From assembly GCA_900315815.1 (NCBI GenBank), contig ONAS01000015.1:1-35552 (forward strand): a DNA stretch of 35,552 bases. Reading direction: 5' to 3'. Positions 8,801-17,886 of the stretch are shown here, in pieces. The translations under genes and the position numbers were made by a program. Below the pieces are notes generated by a model. That model saw only the letters and a list, made by a program, of their open reading frames with translations, had not been told where the DNA came from and searched no databases. Source of the DNA: an uncultured Eubacteriales bacterium. Lineage in GTDB: Bacteria; Bacillota; Clostridia; Oscillospirales; Acutalibacteraceae. The first letter of the stretch is position 1. Each line of letters starts with the position of its first letter.

Positions 8801-11800
8801 CGTCAGGCTGCTGCATAAGCTGTTTGAGCAGAGCGTGTATGAGAACGCCGGCAAGACCGCGCTGATCGCAAAGGACAAGACGCTGTCATACAGAGAATTG
8901 AACGAATCCGCCAATATAGCCGCACACAATCTGATCGGCAGAGGCGTCGGGACGGGAGACAGCGTTGTACTTCTTCTGCCGCGTGAAAGCGTCTTTTTCA
9001 GCTGTCTGTTCGGCGTCAACAAGGCGGGCGCGGCGTTCATCCCCTGCGACCCGCAGTATCCTGCCGACCGTATCCGTTCGATCATCGAGGACAGCGGCGC
9101 AGCATATATCATCACGACAAAGGACAAGCTGTCTGAGTATCCCGCCGACAAGGCGATCGACGTCGAAGAACTCCTCAGCGGCAATGATACCGGGGATCCC
9201 GATATCGCGATGAACGGCGACGAGCTCGCCTATATGATCTACACCTCGGGCTCCACAGGCAAGCCCAAGGGCGTTATGCTTGCGCACAAGGGTATCTGCA
9301 ATTACCTTATGCCGCACCCCGCCAATACACATATCCACTATCTCAAGAATCATACAGAAACATATCTGTCGGTCACTACCGTCTCCTTTGATATGTCGTT
9401 CAAAGAGCATACGGCGGCTCTGTGCAACGGCAAGACGCTCGTTTTTGCCTCAGAGGATGAGATGAACGATCCAAGGGCGCTTGCTGAGCTGATGAAGAAG
9501 TACAGGGTCGACTGTATGAACGCCACTCCTTCACGCCTGCAGCAATATATGGAATATGAGCCGTTCAGGAACGAGCTTGCAAAATGCAGATTGGTCATGT
9601 CGGGCGGCGAGGGATATCCGATCTCACTGCGCGACGCGATCAAGGCATGCTCAGAGGATATCAGGATCATCAACACCTACGGTCCCACCGAGATCACCGT
9701 ATCCTGCAACGCCGCTGACCTCACCGACGCTCCTTACGTCACCGTCGGCAGGCCTCTGCTCAATTATTTTGAATACATCGTTGATAAATACGGCGACATC
9801 GCTCCGTTCGGTACGGTCGGTGAGCTCTATGTCGGCGGCGCAGGCGTTGCCGCGGGCTACCGCAATCTGCCCGAAAAGACCGCCGAGGCGTTTGTCGACT
9901 GCTTCGGTCAGAGGATGTACCGCACCGGTGACTATGCCAAATACGACAGGGACGGCAGCGTATTCATCCTCGGCAGGCTTGACAGTCAGGTCAAACTGCG
10001 CGGTCTGAGGATCGAGCTGAGCGAGATCGAGGGGCTCATCGAAGCGCAGCCGCATATCAAAAAAGCGGTCGTCGTCATCCGTCCGCTGGGCGGTCAGGAC
10101 AACCTTTGCGCCTATTTCACCGCAGACAGGGAAATCGATATTGACGAACTGCGCGATGAGTTGAAAAAACACCTCACGCACTATATGGTACCCGCGGCGT
10201 TCCTGCAAATGGACGCGCTGCCCGTCACAGCCAACGGCAAGACCGATACCAAGCGCCTGCCCGACCTTACCGCAGAAGCGCAGACCATCGCTGCGCCGCA
10301 AACGGAACTCCAGCAGCGCATCTATGATATCGCTGTCAAGGCGCTCGGCACCAGCGATTTCGGCGTCGATACCGAGCTGTACTCGGCAGGGCTCACCTCG
10401 CTTAACAGCGTGGGCTTCTGCATCAGGCTTAGCGATGCGTTCGGCGTGAATGTGCAGATCCGCGACCTGCGCGACAACGATACCGTAGAGAAGTTGGAAT
10501 CATTTATTCAGACCCTCGCACAGCAGGACGGGGAGGAGTTCGAAGTATTTGATGAATACGCCGTCACCAAAACACAGGAGGGCATCTTCTTTGAGACCCT
10601 GTCGCACCCGGACAGCCCTGTTTATAATGTCCCCGGTCTGTTCAAGCTGGATGAATCGATCGAGCTGCCCCGTCTCAGAAAGGCGGTCGCGGCGGCGGTC
10701 AACGCGCATCCGTATATGATGACCCGGATGTTCATCGATCAGAACGGCGGGATACGCCAGCGCAGAACGGACAGGACGTTATCTGAAAGCGAGATAGAAG
10801 AAGTCCGCTGCGGCTCTGTTGAAGAACTGATCGACGATCTGGTCGTTCCCTTTGACATACAGAAGGAAGATCTGTTCCGCTTTAAGCTGATAACGACCGA
10901 CAGCGGCAACTACCTTTTCTATGATATCCACCATATCGTATTTGACGGCGGCTCCAAGAATATCTTCCTGCGCGATATCAGCGCCGCATACAGGGGAGAG
11001 ACGCTCGAACCCGAAAGGTACAGCGGCTATGAGGCTGCCTTGGTCGAGGAGAAGCTCAGAGCGAGCGAGCATTATCAGGCCTCAAAAGAGTATTACACCC
11101 GGCTTTTGGACGGCGTTGAGAACGACTGCCTGCCGTACAACGACGTTCTCACCGGGGAGAAGCATAAGGGCTGCAATATGCTGAACCTGACCGGCAAAGA
11201 GGATATCCCCTCCGTGATAAAGGAGTATTGCGGCAGGTACCGCGTCAGCGAGAACGCCTTCTGCACCTCTGTCTTCGGGTGGCTGCTGGGCAAATACTGC
11301 GGCAGGGACGATTCTGTCTTTACCGTTGTTAACAACGGCAGGAACGATCCCCGCTTCAACGACAGCATCTCTATGTTCGTGCGCACCTATCCCGTACACT
11401 GCGATCTTGAGAATACCGACGTCGAGAGCTATATCAAAGAGATCGGCAGACAGCTCGCCGACAGCCTGCGTTATGATGTTTATTCATTTGCGGAGATCAG
11501 CCATGATCTGAACGTCAGCGCCGACGTGCTGTTCGTGTACCAGAGCACCCTGACCGACGGACGCATCTTTGATTTTTGCGGGGCAAAGGCTGAGAGCATA
11601 CCGCTGACCTTTGAGGAGGACAAGGCAAAGATCGAGATCCTCATCTATCCCACCGGCAACAGACTGTCCTACCACTGTTCTTTCGACGCCGATCTCTATA
11701 CAGAGGGCTTTATCCGCGAGATGATCATGACGTATGAGCGCGCGCTGTCTGAGTTTGCCGTCAAATCGAACACAGCCGATATCCGGCTCGTCGATGCCGA

Positions 11801-14800
11801 AACACAGGAAAGGCTCGAAGCCGTGAACCGCTTTGAGCACGAATACGAGATCACGGATATGGTCACGCCCTTCCGCCGTCAGGCGGCGAAGACCCCCGAC
11901 AATATCGCTGTGGTCTATCTTGACCGCACCTATACCTACCGCAAGGTCGACCGCATGACCGAGAATATCGCGGCATTCCTGCGGAGCAAGGGGATCGGCA
12001 AGAATCAGGCGGTATCGGTCATGATTCCCCGCTGCGAGTATATGCCCATCGCTTCTATCGGCGTTCTGAAATCCGGCGCGGGCTATCAGCCGCTCGATCC
12101 CGGCTATCCGTCAGAGCGGCTTGAGTTCATGATCAGGGACGCGGACGCTAAGTATCTGATAGCGGACAGGAGTCTGATGGACAGGCTGCCGAACTATGAC
12201 GGTCCCGTGCTCTATACGGATGAGATCCCCGACCTCCCCGACGCTGACAGGATCCCGGACGACCCCGATCCCTCAGATCTGTTCATCATGCTCTATACCT
12301 CCGGCTCGACCGGCGTTCCCAAGGGCGTCATGCTCGAGCATCACAACCTGCGCTGCTTCTGTGAATGGTATATCACGAACTACGGGATCGATGAGACCAG
12401 CCGATCGTCGGCATATGCCAGCTACGGCTTTGACTGCCATATGCTGGATATGTATCCTGTGCTGTTCTGCGGCGGACAGCTTCACATCATCGACGAGAGC
12501 ATCCGTCTTGATCTGATCGCGATCAAGGAGTATTTCCATCAGCACGGCATCACCCATACCTTCATGACCACTCAGGTCGGCAGACAGTATGCCGATCTGT
12601 TCCCCGACGCTTCTTATCCCCGCCACCTGATCGTGGCGGGCGAGAAGCTGGTGCCCGTCGATCCGCCGAGCGGCTTTACGCTGTACAACGGCTACGGGCC
12701 CACCGAATCCTTCTTTACCCATATGTTTACCGTTGACAGGCTCTACAGCCGCGTACCGATCGGCAAGCCCCTGTACAACATGAAGCAGTATATCGTCGAC
12801 AAGAACCTCAACCGACTTCCCTTCGGTATGCCGGGCGAGCTGATCGTCGCCGGCCATCAGGTCGCCAGAGGCTATCTGAACCGCCCGGAGAAGAACGCCG
12901 AGGTTTTTATCCGCAACCCGTTCACCGATGAACCCGGCTATGAGCACGCCTACCGCACGGGCGATATTGTGCGCATCATGCCCGACGGCACGGCGGACTT
13001 CATCGGCAGGAACGACGGCCAGGTCAAGGTCCGCGGCTTCCGCATCGAGCTTTCTGAGGTCGAGAGCGTAATCCGCAAGTTCCCCGGCATCAGGGACGCC
13101 ACCGTTCAGGCGTTCGACGAGGCGGGCGGCGGCAAGTTCATCGCGGCATATGTCGTCGCGGACGAGCCTGTCGACGTCGACGCGCTGGACGCGTTCATCA
13201 GGCGCGACAAGCCCGCTTACATGGTGCCTGCCGTTACCATGCAGATCGATCGTATCCCGCTCAACCAGAACCAGAAGGTCAACAAGCGCGCGCTGCCTGC
13301 GCCGGTCAGGAACACCCGGTCCGCCGAAAAAGAGCGCGAAGCCCGACCGCTGACGCTGTTTGAAGAAGAGATCGCGGCAGTCGCCAAACGGCTGTTGGGC
13401 GATATTGAGATACATCCTGCAGAACCTTTGACGAGCTGCGGTCTGACGAGTATCAGCGCGATCGGTCTTGTCGCGACCCTGGCGGACAAGTTTGACGTTG
13501 AGGTCTCAGCCGACAAGCTGCTCGACGGCGCGAGCATCATAGACATCGAGAACATGATATTCAGCGAGTGGATGCAGCGCGGCTTTGCGCAGAGATCACA
13601 GCCGCAGGATACCGGAGCCGCAGAATCTCCCAGGGCTGACAGGGCGCCGCTCTCGCCGGTACAGCTCGCCGTATACTACGACGCGATGAAGAGTGAAGCC
13701 GACGTAGTGTACAATCTCCCGATGTGTCTTCAGTTCGATCACATCGACGCTCAGCGCCTTGCAGAAGCAGTCAGGTCGGCCGTGTCCGCGCACAGCTATC
13801 TGAATACGCACATTGAGCTCAGCGACGGAGAGCTGATACAGGTCTGCGGCGATGAGGCTCAGGTCCGTGTTGAGACGCTTGCGCTGAACGCCGATGAGCT
13901 GGAGCGGTTCAAAAATACATTTATCCGTCCCTTCGATCTGCACAAGGGGCCGCTTTACCGCTTTGCTGTCGTCAGCTGTGATGACAAGACATATCTGTTC
14001 TTTGACGTCCATCATCTGATATTTGACGGTCTCTCCCGAGGCGTCCTGCTGCGCGATATCAGCAAGGCGTACACGGGCGAGGCGCTTTCGCCGGAGAGCT
14101 ACACCTATTTTGATTACGCTCAGGAGAGTGAAGCCTTCAAAGAGTCCGGGGCATATACAGAAGCCGGAAAGTATTTTGACAAGATGTTCGAACGCTTTGA
14201 GGCTCCGACCGAGATCCCCGCAGATAGATCCGGCAGTGCGGAGAACGGCGTAATAGGCGAGACGTCCTGTGCGATCTCCAAGCAGGCGGTAGATACCTTC
14301 TGCCGTCATCATAACGTACAGCCCTCTGCGTTCTTCCTCGCGGCGGTGTTTTATACGACGGCACGCTTTGCAGGGACAAAGGATGTCTATCTGTCCACCA
14401 TTTCATCGGGACGGGAGAGCGTCAAGACCCGCAATACGATAGGTATGTTCGTACACACCCTGCCGCTTGCCATGAGCTTTGATGATAAACAAAGCGTTCT
14501 GGAGCTGGTCAAAGCCTCCAACAGTGTGATACGCGGCAGCATCGGGAACGAGGATTATCCCTTTACCGAGATAGCCGCCAAGTACGGATACAAGACCGGC
14601 GTCATGTATGAATGCCAACTCGGCGTCATCACGGAAGGAGGCTCGGTGGGTGGCAGCGCCTATCAGAGCGTTCGCCTGCACTATGAAGCGCCTAAGTTCA
14701 AGGTGGTGTTCTCGGTAGTGGAGCGCGGCGGAGAATACGCGGTCCGTGTGATATATAACGACGCGCTGTATTCCGAGCCGTATATGCAGACCCTCGCAGA

Positions 14801-17800
14801 TTCGATCGGGAACCTCACAGAAAGGATGACGGCGGACAAGGACGCCGACGTCAGCACATTGTCGCTGATCACCAAAGAAGATAAGCGCTCGCTGATCGAT
14901 TTGGGAGTGACCGCAAAGCAGGAGATCGAAACCAGGCTGCTGCACCGCATCTTTGAAAACACAGCGGCGGCGAATCTGCAGAAAACAGCCTTGATCGCCT
15001 GCGACAAGACGCTGACCTATGCCGAGCTGAATCAAAACGCGAATCGCATCGCCCACAGCCTGACTCAAAAGGGCGTCTGTAAGGGGGACGGCATCGTACT
15101 GCTGCTGCCGCGCAGGAGTTTCTACTTTGAGGCGATGTTCGGCGTGCTGAAAGCGGGCGCGGCTTTTGTGCCCTGCGACCCCGAGTATCCCGCGGACAGG
15201 ATCCGTCATATCACCGAGGATTCCGGATCTCGCTTCATCATCACGACCCGGGAGCATACCTCTGATTATCCGGCTGATAAGGTTCTTCTGATCGATTCTC
15301 TCTATGATAATGAGAATACCAAGAATCCCGACGTTCCCTTGACAGGGCAGGATCTGGCTTATATGATCTACACCTCGGGCTCCACAGGCAAGCCTAAGGG
15401 CGTTATGCTGCGGCATGAGGGCATTTGCAGCTATATTACGCCTCACCCTGCCAATATTCATATCCATAATCTGAAGGAGCAGATCGAAACATTTCTTTCT
15501 GTTACGACCGTTTCCTTTGATATGTCGTTCAAAGAGCATACGGCTACGCTGTGCGTCGGCAAGACACTCGTCTTTGCCTCAGAGGATCAGATGAACGATC
15601 CGAGGGCGCTTACGCGGCTGATGAAGGAGAATAAAGTCGATTGTATCAATGCCACTCCTTCACGCCTGCAGCAATATATGGAGTATGAACCGTTCAGAAA
15701 CGAGCTTGCCAAATGCAGAATGGTCATGTCCGGCGGCGAAGCGTATCCGATCTCACTGCGAAACGCCGTGAAGGAATGCTCGGAAGTTATTATGATCATC
15801 AACACCTACGGCCCCACCGAGATTACGGTTTCCAGCAACGCCGCAGTCTTGAATGAAGCGGATCATATCCATATCGGCCGACCGCTCCTGAACTACACGG
15901 AATATATCGTTGACTCCGATCTGAATCTACTGCCGCGCGGCGTTATCGGCGAGCTGCTGATCGGCGGTCCGGGCGTAGCAAAGGGATACCGCAATCTGCC
16001 GGAGCAGACCGAAGAACGGTTCATCATGTATAACGGCGAGCGCGTTTACCGTTCGGGCGACTACGCCAAGTGGGACGAGAACGGCAACGTCATTGTGCTG
16101 GGAAGAATGGACGGTCAGATCAAGCTGCGCGGTCTGCGCATCGAACTCTCAGAGATCGAAGGCCTGATGGAACAGCAGCCGCATATCAGGCGCGCCGCTG
16201 CCGCGGTCCGCAACGTGGGCGGACGAGAGAATCTCTGCGCGTGGTTCACCGCCGACGCGACGGTCGACCTTGCCGAGCTGAGAGCTGCCCTCGCGCAAAA
16301 GCTCACGCACTACATGGTGCCTGCCGCGATGATGCAGGTGGACGCGATCCCGGTCACGCCCAACGGCAAGACAAACGTGAAAGCCCTGCCCGATCCCGAG
16401 TTGACCGAGAGCGGCGAATACGAGGCGCCCGTCAATGAAGCCGAGGGATTCTTCTGCAAGCTGTTCGCTGAGATCCTCGGATTGGATAAGGTCGGCGCGA
16501 CCGATGACTTCTTCTCGATCGGCGGTACGAGCCTTGCCGTTACGAGCGTGATGATCAAGGCGACCGAAAACGGTTATGAGCTGACCTACGGCGACGTTTT
16601 CAAATATACGACCCCGCGTCAGCTCGCGGCAAAGTTTACGGGAGAGGGCGATACCAAATCGCTTTCCGCCGCGCGGTTCGACCAATATGATTACAGCAGG
16701 ATCCATGAACTGCTGTCAAAGAATACCGAAGCCGCCTTCCTGAACGGAGAAAAACGCCCGATCGGCAATATCCTGCTGACAGGCGCGACCGGATTTATGG
16801 GGATCCATGTCCTCGCTCAATTCCTGAAAACACAGAGCGGAACGGCTTACTGTATGCTGCGTAAGGGACGGTTCCCGACCGCTGTTGATCGCGTCAAAAG
16901 CATGTTGGTATACTATTTTGACGAAACGGTGGAAAAAGAATTTGACCGCGTACAGGTGTTTGACGGTGATGTAACAAATTACGACAGCTTCAAGGCTCTG
17001 CTTGAAATGCCGATCGATACGGTGTTCAACTGTGCCGCGAGCGTCAAGCATTTCTCCAGCGGCACGGACATCGAGGATATCAACGTAGGCGGTGTGAAGA
17101 ACTGTATCCGTTTCTGCCTTGAAAAGGGAGCGAGGCTGATCCACTTCTCCACCACCTCTGTGTCCGGTGCGATAAAGAATCAGCCGGGCGCTAAGTCCAG
17201 ATATCTCGATGAGCATGTGCTGTACTTCGGACAGATACTGGAAAACCAGTACACTTCCTCCAAGCTTTTGGCGGAGCGCGTGCTGTTTGAAGCGGCAGTC
17301 AGGAACGGTTTGGACGCCAAGGTGATCCGCGTGGGCACGCTCGCTCCGCGTGAATCCGACGGCGAATTCCAGATCAACTTCCTCAGCAACAGCTTTATGG
17401 GTCGTTTGAGAAGCTTTGTGATGCTCAAGGCGTTTCCGCACAGCATGATCAACAATCCGCTGCGAATGGGACCGATTGACACGAGCGTCAAAGCGTTCCT
17501 GCTGCTTGCGCAGACCCCGGCGGACTGCCGCCTGTTTAACGCGGTCAATACCCATACCGTTCCGCTGATCGATGTCATCCGCATCTTGAACGAATTGGGA
17601 CTGGGCATTAAGGTCGTAGAAAACGAGCTGTTTGACAGCGTGCTTGAGCAGGCGGAGCAGGATCCTGCCAAAGCGGCTATTCTGGCGAGTATGCTGGCAT
17701 ACAAGAATATGAACGGTAATAATGTGCTTCCTGTAGAAACGAAGTTTGATTATACTTCCAAGATCCTGTCGCGGATGGGTTTCTACTGGAACAATACAGA

Positions 17801-17876
17801 CAAGGACTATATTCGCCGTTTCATTGAAGCGTTGATGGGACTGGGCTTCTTTGATGAAAACAACCTCAGCAGATAA
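5811..17876 (+). CDS. Four-module nonribosomal peptide synthetase with terminal thioester reductase
   Basis: This 4021-residue megasynthetase has the order A1-T1-C1-A2-T2-C2-A3-T3-C3-A4-T4-R. A-domain P-loops YTSGSTG lie near residues 134, 1142, 2161 and 3185. Carrier serines lie near 513 (LGGDSL), 1530 (GLTSLNS), 2547 (GLTSISA) and 3574 (IGGTSL). Condensation motifs HHxxxDG are intact near 687, 1707 and 2733. The R domain has the NAD(P)H motif TGATGFMG near 3657 and YTSSK near 3814, so the thioester should be released by reduction as an aldehyde (or alcohol). By alignment to GrsA, the codes read A1 AWAYKAICA-K, A2 DMKNVSTVS-K, A3 DCLFIAGFT-K and A4 DMKNVSTVS-K. A1 lacks Asp235. There is no epimerase or thioesterase. 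The start follows AGGAGGAAAACATC. Gut Clostridia are known to make NRPS-derived peptide aldehydes; the exact product here is inference. Confidence 0.95.
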   Translation: MSLLTSTLKKVFEKHRGKVLLTENYSGRSVTGAQLLELSGKIAAALIHKGVEKGSFVPIILPRCIDYIAAEIGVLRAGCGYAPVLPEYPQERVDYIKNDCQAPAVIDEAFIRFAMTLDPLTEDVETGEDDVSLLIYTSGSTGNPKGVIHTHRSFYETLDRDQCIFAMNEDDKTLGLVSFSFAWSVAEVYDTLIVGAQLIILNIEERKDLKYVRNAIRENGVTVLYINPNMLKRLDLYDSTLRAVKTAGERLADFYTDEYQIVNIYGTSETNCALSFTLDRAYENTPIGKASLNTRVVLLDENGRGVSQGQEGEICICGYLAKGYLNLPEQTAKVFEKDPFSDDGSRVLYHTGDMGRMLPDGSVLYINRKDWMVKINGQRVETGEIEVRIVTDHSDVETAVVKAFENEYGLTYLAAYYKVNAGASVTAEQIEASLRQRLPDYMIPRFFTQVEAFPLNPNGKIDRKAILPPMAASFKEEYVAPVTENERLLCAAFEKLLKCGQVGVNDNFFSLGGDSLLAMSLQAEPGLSALSSEMIFAGKTPAKIAARLEQAETSEGHDRSALTEYPLSPYETGMYLEHKLDPDSKMYNLIGYYEVRGASSGQIKAAVEEIFRSHEAFHSVYRERDGALLRVLTDEMPSVAVRQIDDISAVRELAEKLDKPYDLSGGIPVSAVIYTDGLSCVLALFYHHIMFDGGSDVLFGKELFARLSGKTPVTDNFDLSGASQTDKEPEYRRGFEKYQEMFADGVPVTELPLKAARPKVHPESDTDRHFVIGGDLLQGLKQAARQRSASLFAMLLSAYSMTAAKYTASEDIVISVPVNTRDGRTRNTIGMFVNTALLRLRPVRTKSTDEYILEVQKAVSDYVNENRCPFDRLVAAFADGRDASRSLLADLGVNYVPLQTSYDEDGITLNTSYRLQPSGKDINLVMQVKDQHIDCYLQYSSVLFEDTVIDNFIDQFITTAEKLCEDQTDTVRQALALPFLQQRALKAYSAVAKAEIPVRLLHKLFEQSVYENAGKTALIAKDKTLSYRELNESANIAAHNLIGRGVGTGDSVVLLLPRESVFFSCLFGVNKAGAAFIPCDPQYPADRIRSIIEDSGAAYIITTKDKLSEYPADKAIDVEELLSGNDTGDPDIAMNGDELAYMIYTSGSTGKPKGVMLAHKGICNYLMPHPANTHIHYLKNHTETYLSVTTVSFDMSFKEHTAALCNGKTLVFASEDEMNDPRALAELMKKYRVDCMNATPSRLQQYMEYEPFRNELAKCRLVMSGGEGYPISLRDAIKACSEDIRIINTYGPTEITVSCNAADLTDAPYVTVGRPLLNYFEYIVDKYGDIAPFGTVGELYVGGAGVAAGYRNLPEKTAEAFVDCFGQRMYRTGDYAKYDRDGSVFILGRLDSQVKLRGLRIELSEIEGLIEAQPHIKKAVVVIRPLGGQDNLCAYFTADREIDIDELRDELKKHLTHYMVPAAFLQMDALPVTANGKTDTKRLPDLTAEAQTIAAPQTELQQRIYDIAVKALGTSDFGVDTELYSAGLTSLNSVGFCIRLSDAFGVNVQIRDLRDNDTVEKLESFIQTLAQQDGEEFEVFDEYAVTKTQEGIFFETLSHPDSPVYNVPGLFKLDESIELPRLRKAVAAAVNAHPYMMTRMFIDQNGGIRQRRTDRTLSESEIEEVRCGSVEELIDDLVVPFDIQKEDLFRFKLITTDSGNYLFYDIHHIVFDGGSKNIFLRDISAAYRGETLEPERYSGYEAALVEEKLRASEHYQASKEYYTRLLDGVENDCLPYNDVLTGEKHKGCNMLNLTGKEDIPSVIKEYCGRYRVSENAFCTSVFGWLLGKYCGRDDSVFTVVNNGRNDPRFNDSISMFVRTYPVHCDLENTDVESYIKEIGRQLADSLRYDVYSFAEISHDLNVSADVLFVYQSTLTDGRIFDFCGAKAESIPLTFEEDKAKIEILIYPTGNRLSYHCSFDADLYTEGFIREMIMTYERALSEFAVKSNTADIRLVDAETQERLEAVNRFEHEYEITDMVTPFRRQAAKTPDNIAVVYLDRTYTYRKVDRMTENIAAFLRSKGIGKNQAVSVMIPRCEYMPIASIGVLKSGAGYQPLDPGYPSERLEFMIRDADAKYLIADRSLMDRLPNYDGPVLYTDEIPDLPDADRIPDDPDPSDLFIMLYTSGSTGVPKGVMLEHHNLRCFCEWYITNYGIDETSRSSAYASYGFDCHMLDMYPVLFCGGQLHIIDESIRLDLIAIKEYFHQHGITHTFMTTQVGRQYADLFPDASYPRHLIVAGEKLVPVDPPSGFTLYNGYGPTESFFTHMFTVDRLYSRVPIGKPLYNMKQYIVDKNLNRLPFGMPGELIVAGHQVARGYLNRPEKNAEVFIRNPFTDEPGYEHAYRTGDIVRIMPDGTADFIGRNDGQVKVRGFRIELSEVESVIRKFPGIRDATVQAFDEAGGGKFIAAYVVADEPVDVDALDAFIRRDKPAYMVPAVTMQIDRIPLNQNQKVNKRALPAPVRNTRSAEKEREARPLTLFEEEIAAVAKRLLGDIEIHPAEPLTSCGLTSISAIGLVATLADKFDVEVSADKLLDGASIIDIENMIFSEWMQRGFAQRSQPQDTGAAESPRADRAPLSPVQLAVYYDAMKSEADVVYNLPMCLQFDHIDAQRLAEAVRSAVSAHSYLNTHIELSDGELIQVCGDEAQVRVETLALNADELERFKNTFIRPFDLHKGPLYRFAVVSCDDKTYLFFDVHHLIFDGLSRGVLLRDISKAYTGEALSPESYTYFDYAQESEAFKESGAYTEAGKYFDKMFERFEAPTEIPADRSGSAENGVIGETSCAISKQAVDTFCRHHNVQPSAFFLAAVFYTTARFAGTKDVYLSTISSGRESVKTRNTIGMFVHTLPLAMSFDDKQSVLELVKASNSVIRGSIGNEDYPFTEIAAKYGYKTGVMYECQLGVITEGGSVGGSAYQSVRLHYEAPKFKVVFSVVERGGEYAVRVIYNDALYSEPYMQTLADSIGNLTERMTADKDADVSTLSLITKEDKRSLIDLGVTAKQEIETRLLHRIFENTAAANLQKTALIACDKTLTYAELNQNANRIAHSLTQKGVCKGDGIVLLLPRRSFYFEAMFGVLKAGAAFVPCDPEYPADRIRHITEDSGSRFIITTREHTSDYPADKVLLIDSLYDNENTKNPDVPLTGQDLAYMIYTSGSTGKPKGVMLRHEGICSYITPHPANIHIHNLKEQIETFLSVTTVSFDMSFKEHTATLCVGKTLVFASEDQMNDPRALTRLMKENKVDCINATPSRLQQYMEYEPFRNELAKCRMVMSGGEAYPISLRNAVKECSEVIMIINTYGPTEITVSSNAAVLNEADHIHIGRPLLNYTEYIVDSDLNLLPRGVIGELLIGGPGVAKGYRNLPEQTEERFIMYNGERVYRSGDYAKWDENGNVIVLGRMDGQIKLRGLRIELSEIEGLMEQQPHIRRAAAAVRNVGGRENLCAWFTADATVDLAELRAALAQKLTHYMVPAAMMQVDAIPVTPNGKTNVKALPDPELTESGEYEAPVNEAEGFFCKLFAEILGLDKVGATDDFFSIGGTSLAVTSVMIKATENGYELTYGDVFKYTTPRQLAAKFTGEGDTKSLSAARFDQYDYSRIHELLSKNTEAAFLNGEKRPIGNILLTGATGFMGIHVLAQFLKTQSGTAYCMLRKGRFPTAVDRVKSMLVYYFDETVEKEFDRVQVFDGDVTNYDSFKALLEMPIDTVFNCAASVKHFSSGTDIEDINVGGVKNCIRFCLEKGARLIHFSTTSVSGAIKNQPGAKSRYLDEHVLYFGQILENQYTSSKLLAERVLFEAAVRNGLDAKVIRVGTLAPRESDGEFQINFLSNSFMGRLRSFVMLKAFPHSMINNPLRMGPIDTSVKAFLLLAQTPADCRLFNAVNTHTVPLIDVIRILNELGLGIKVVENELFDSVLEQAEQDPAKAAILASMLAYKNMNGNNVLPVETKFDYTSKILSRMGFYWNNTDKDYIRRFIEALMGLGFFDENNLSR

Positions 17877-17886
17877 GGTGGATCGT

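Noticed and set aside
17851-17886. Upstream TTG start for the MATE-ATPase gene
   Set aside because: It would overlap the NRPS end and has no ribosome site. ATG at 17887 has AAGGTGG at five bases.
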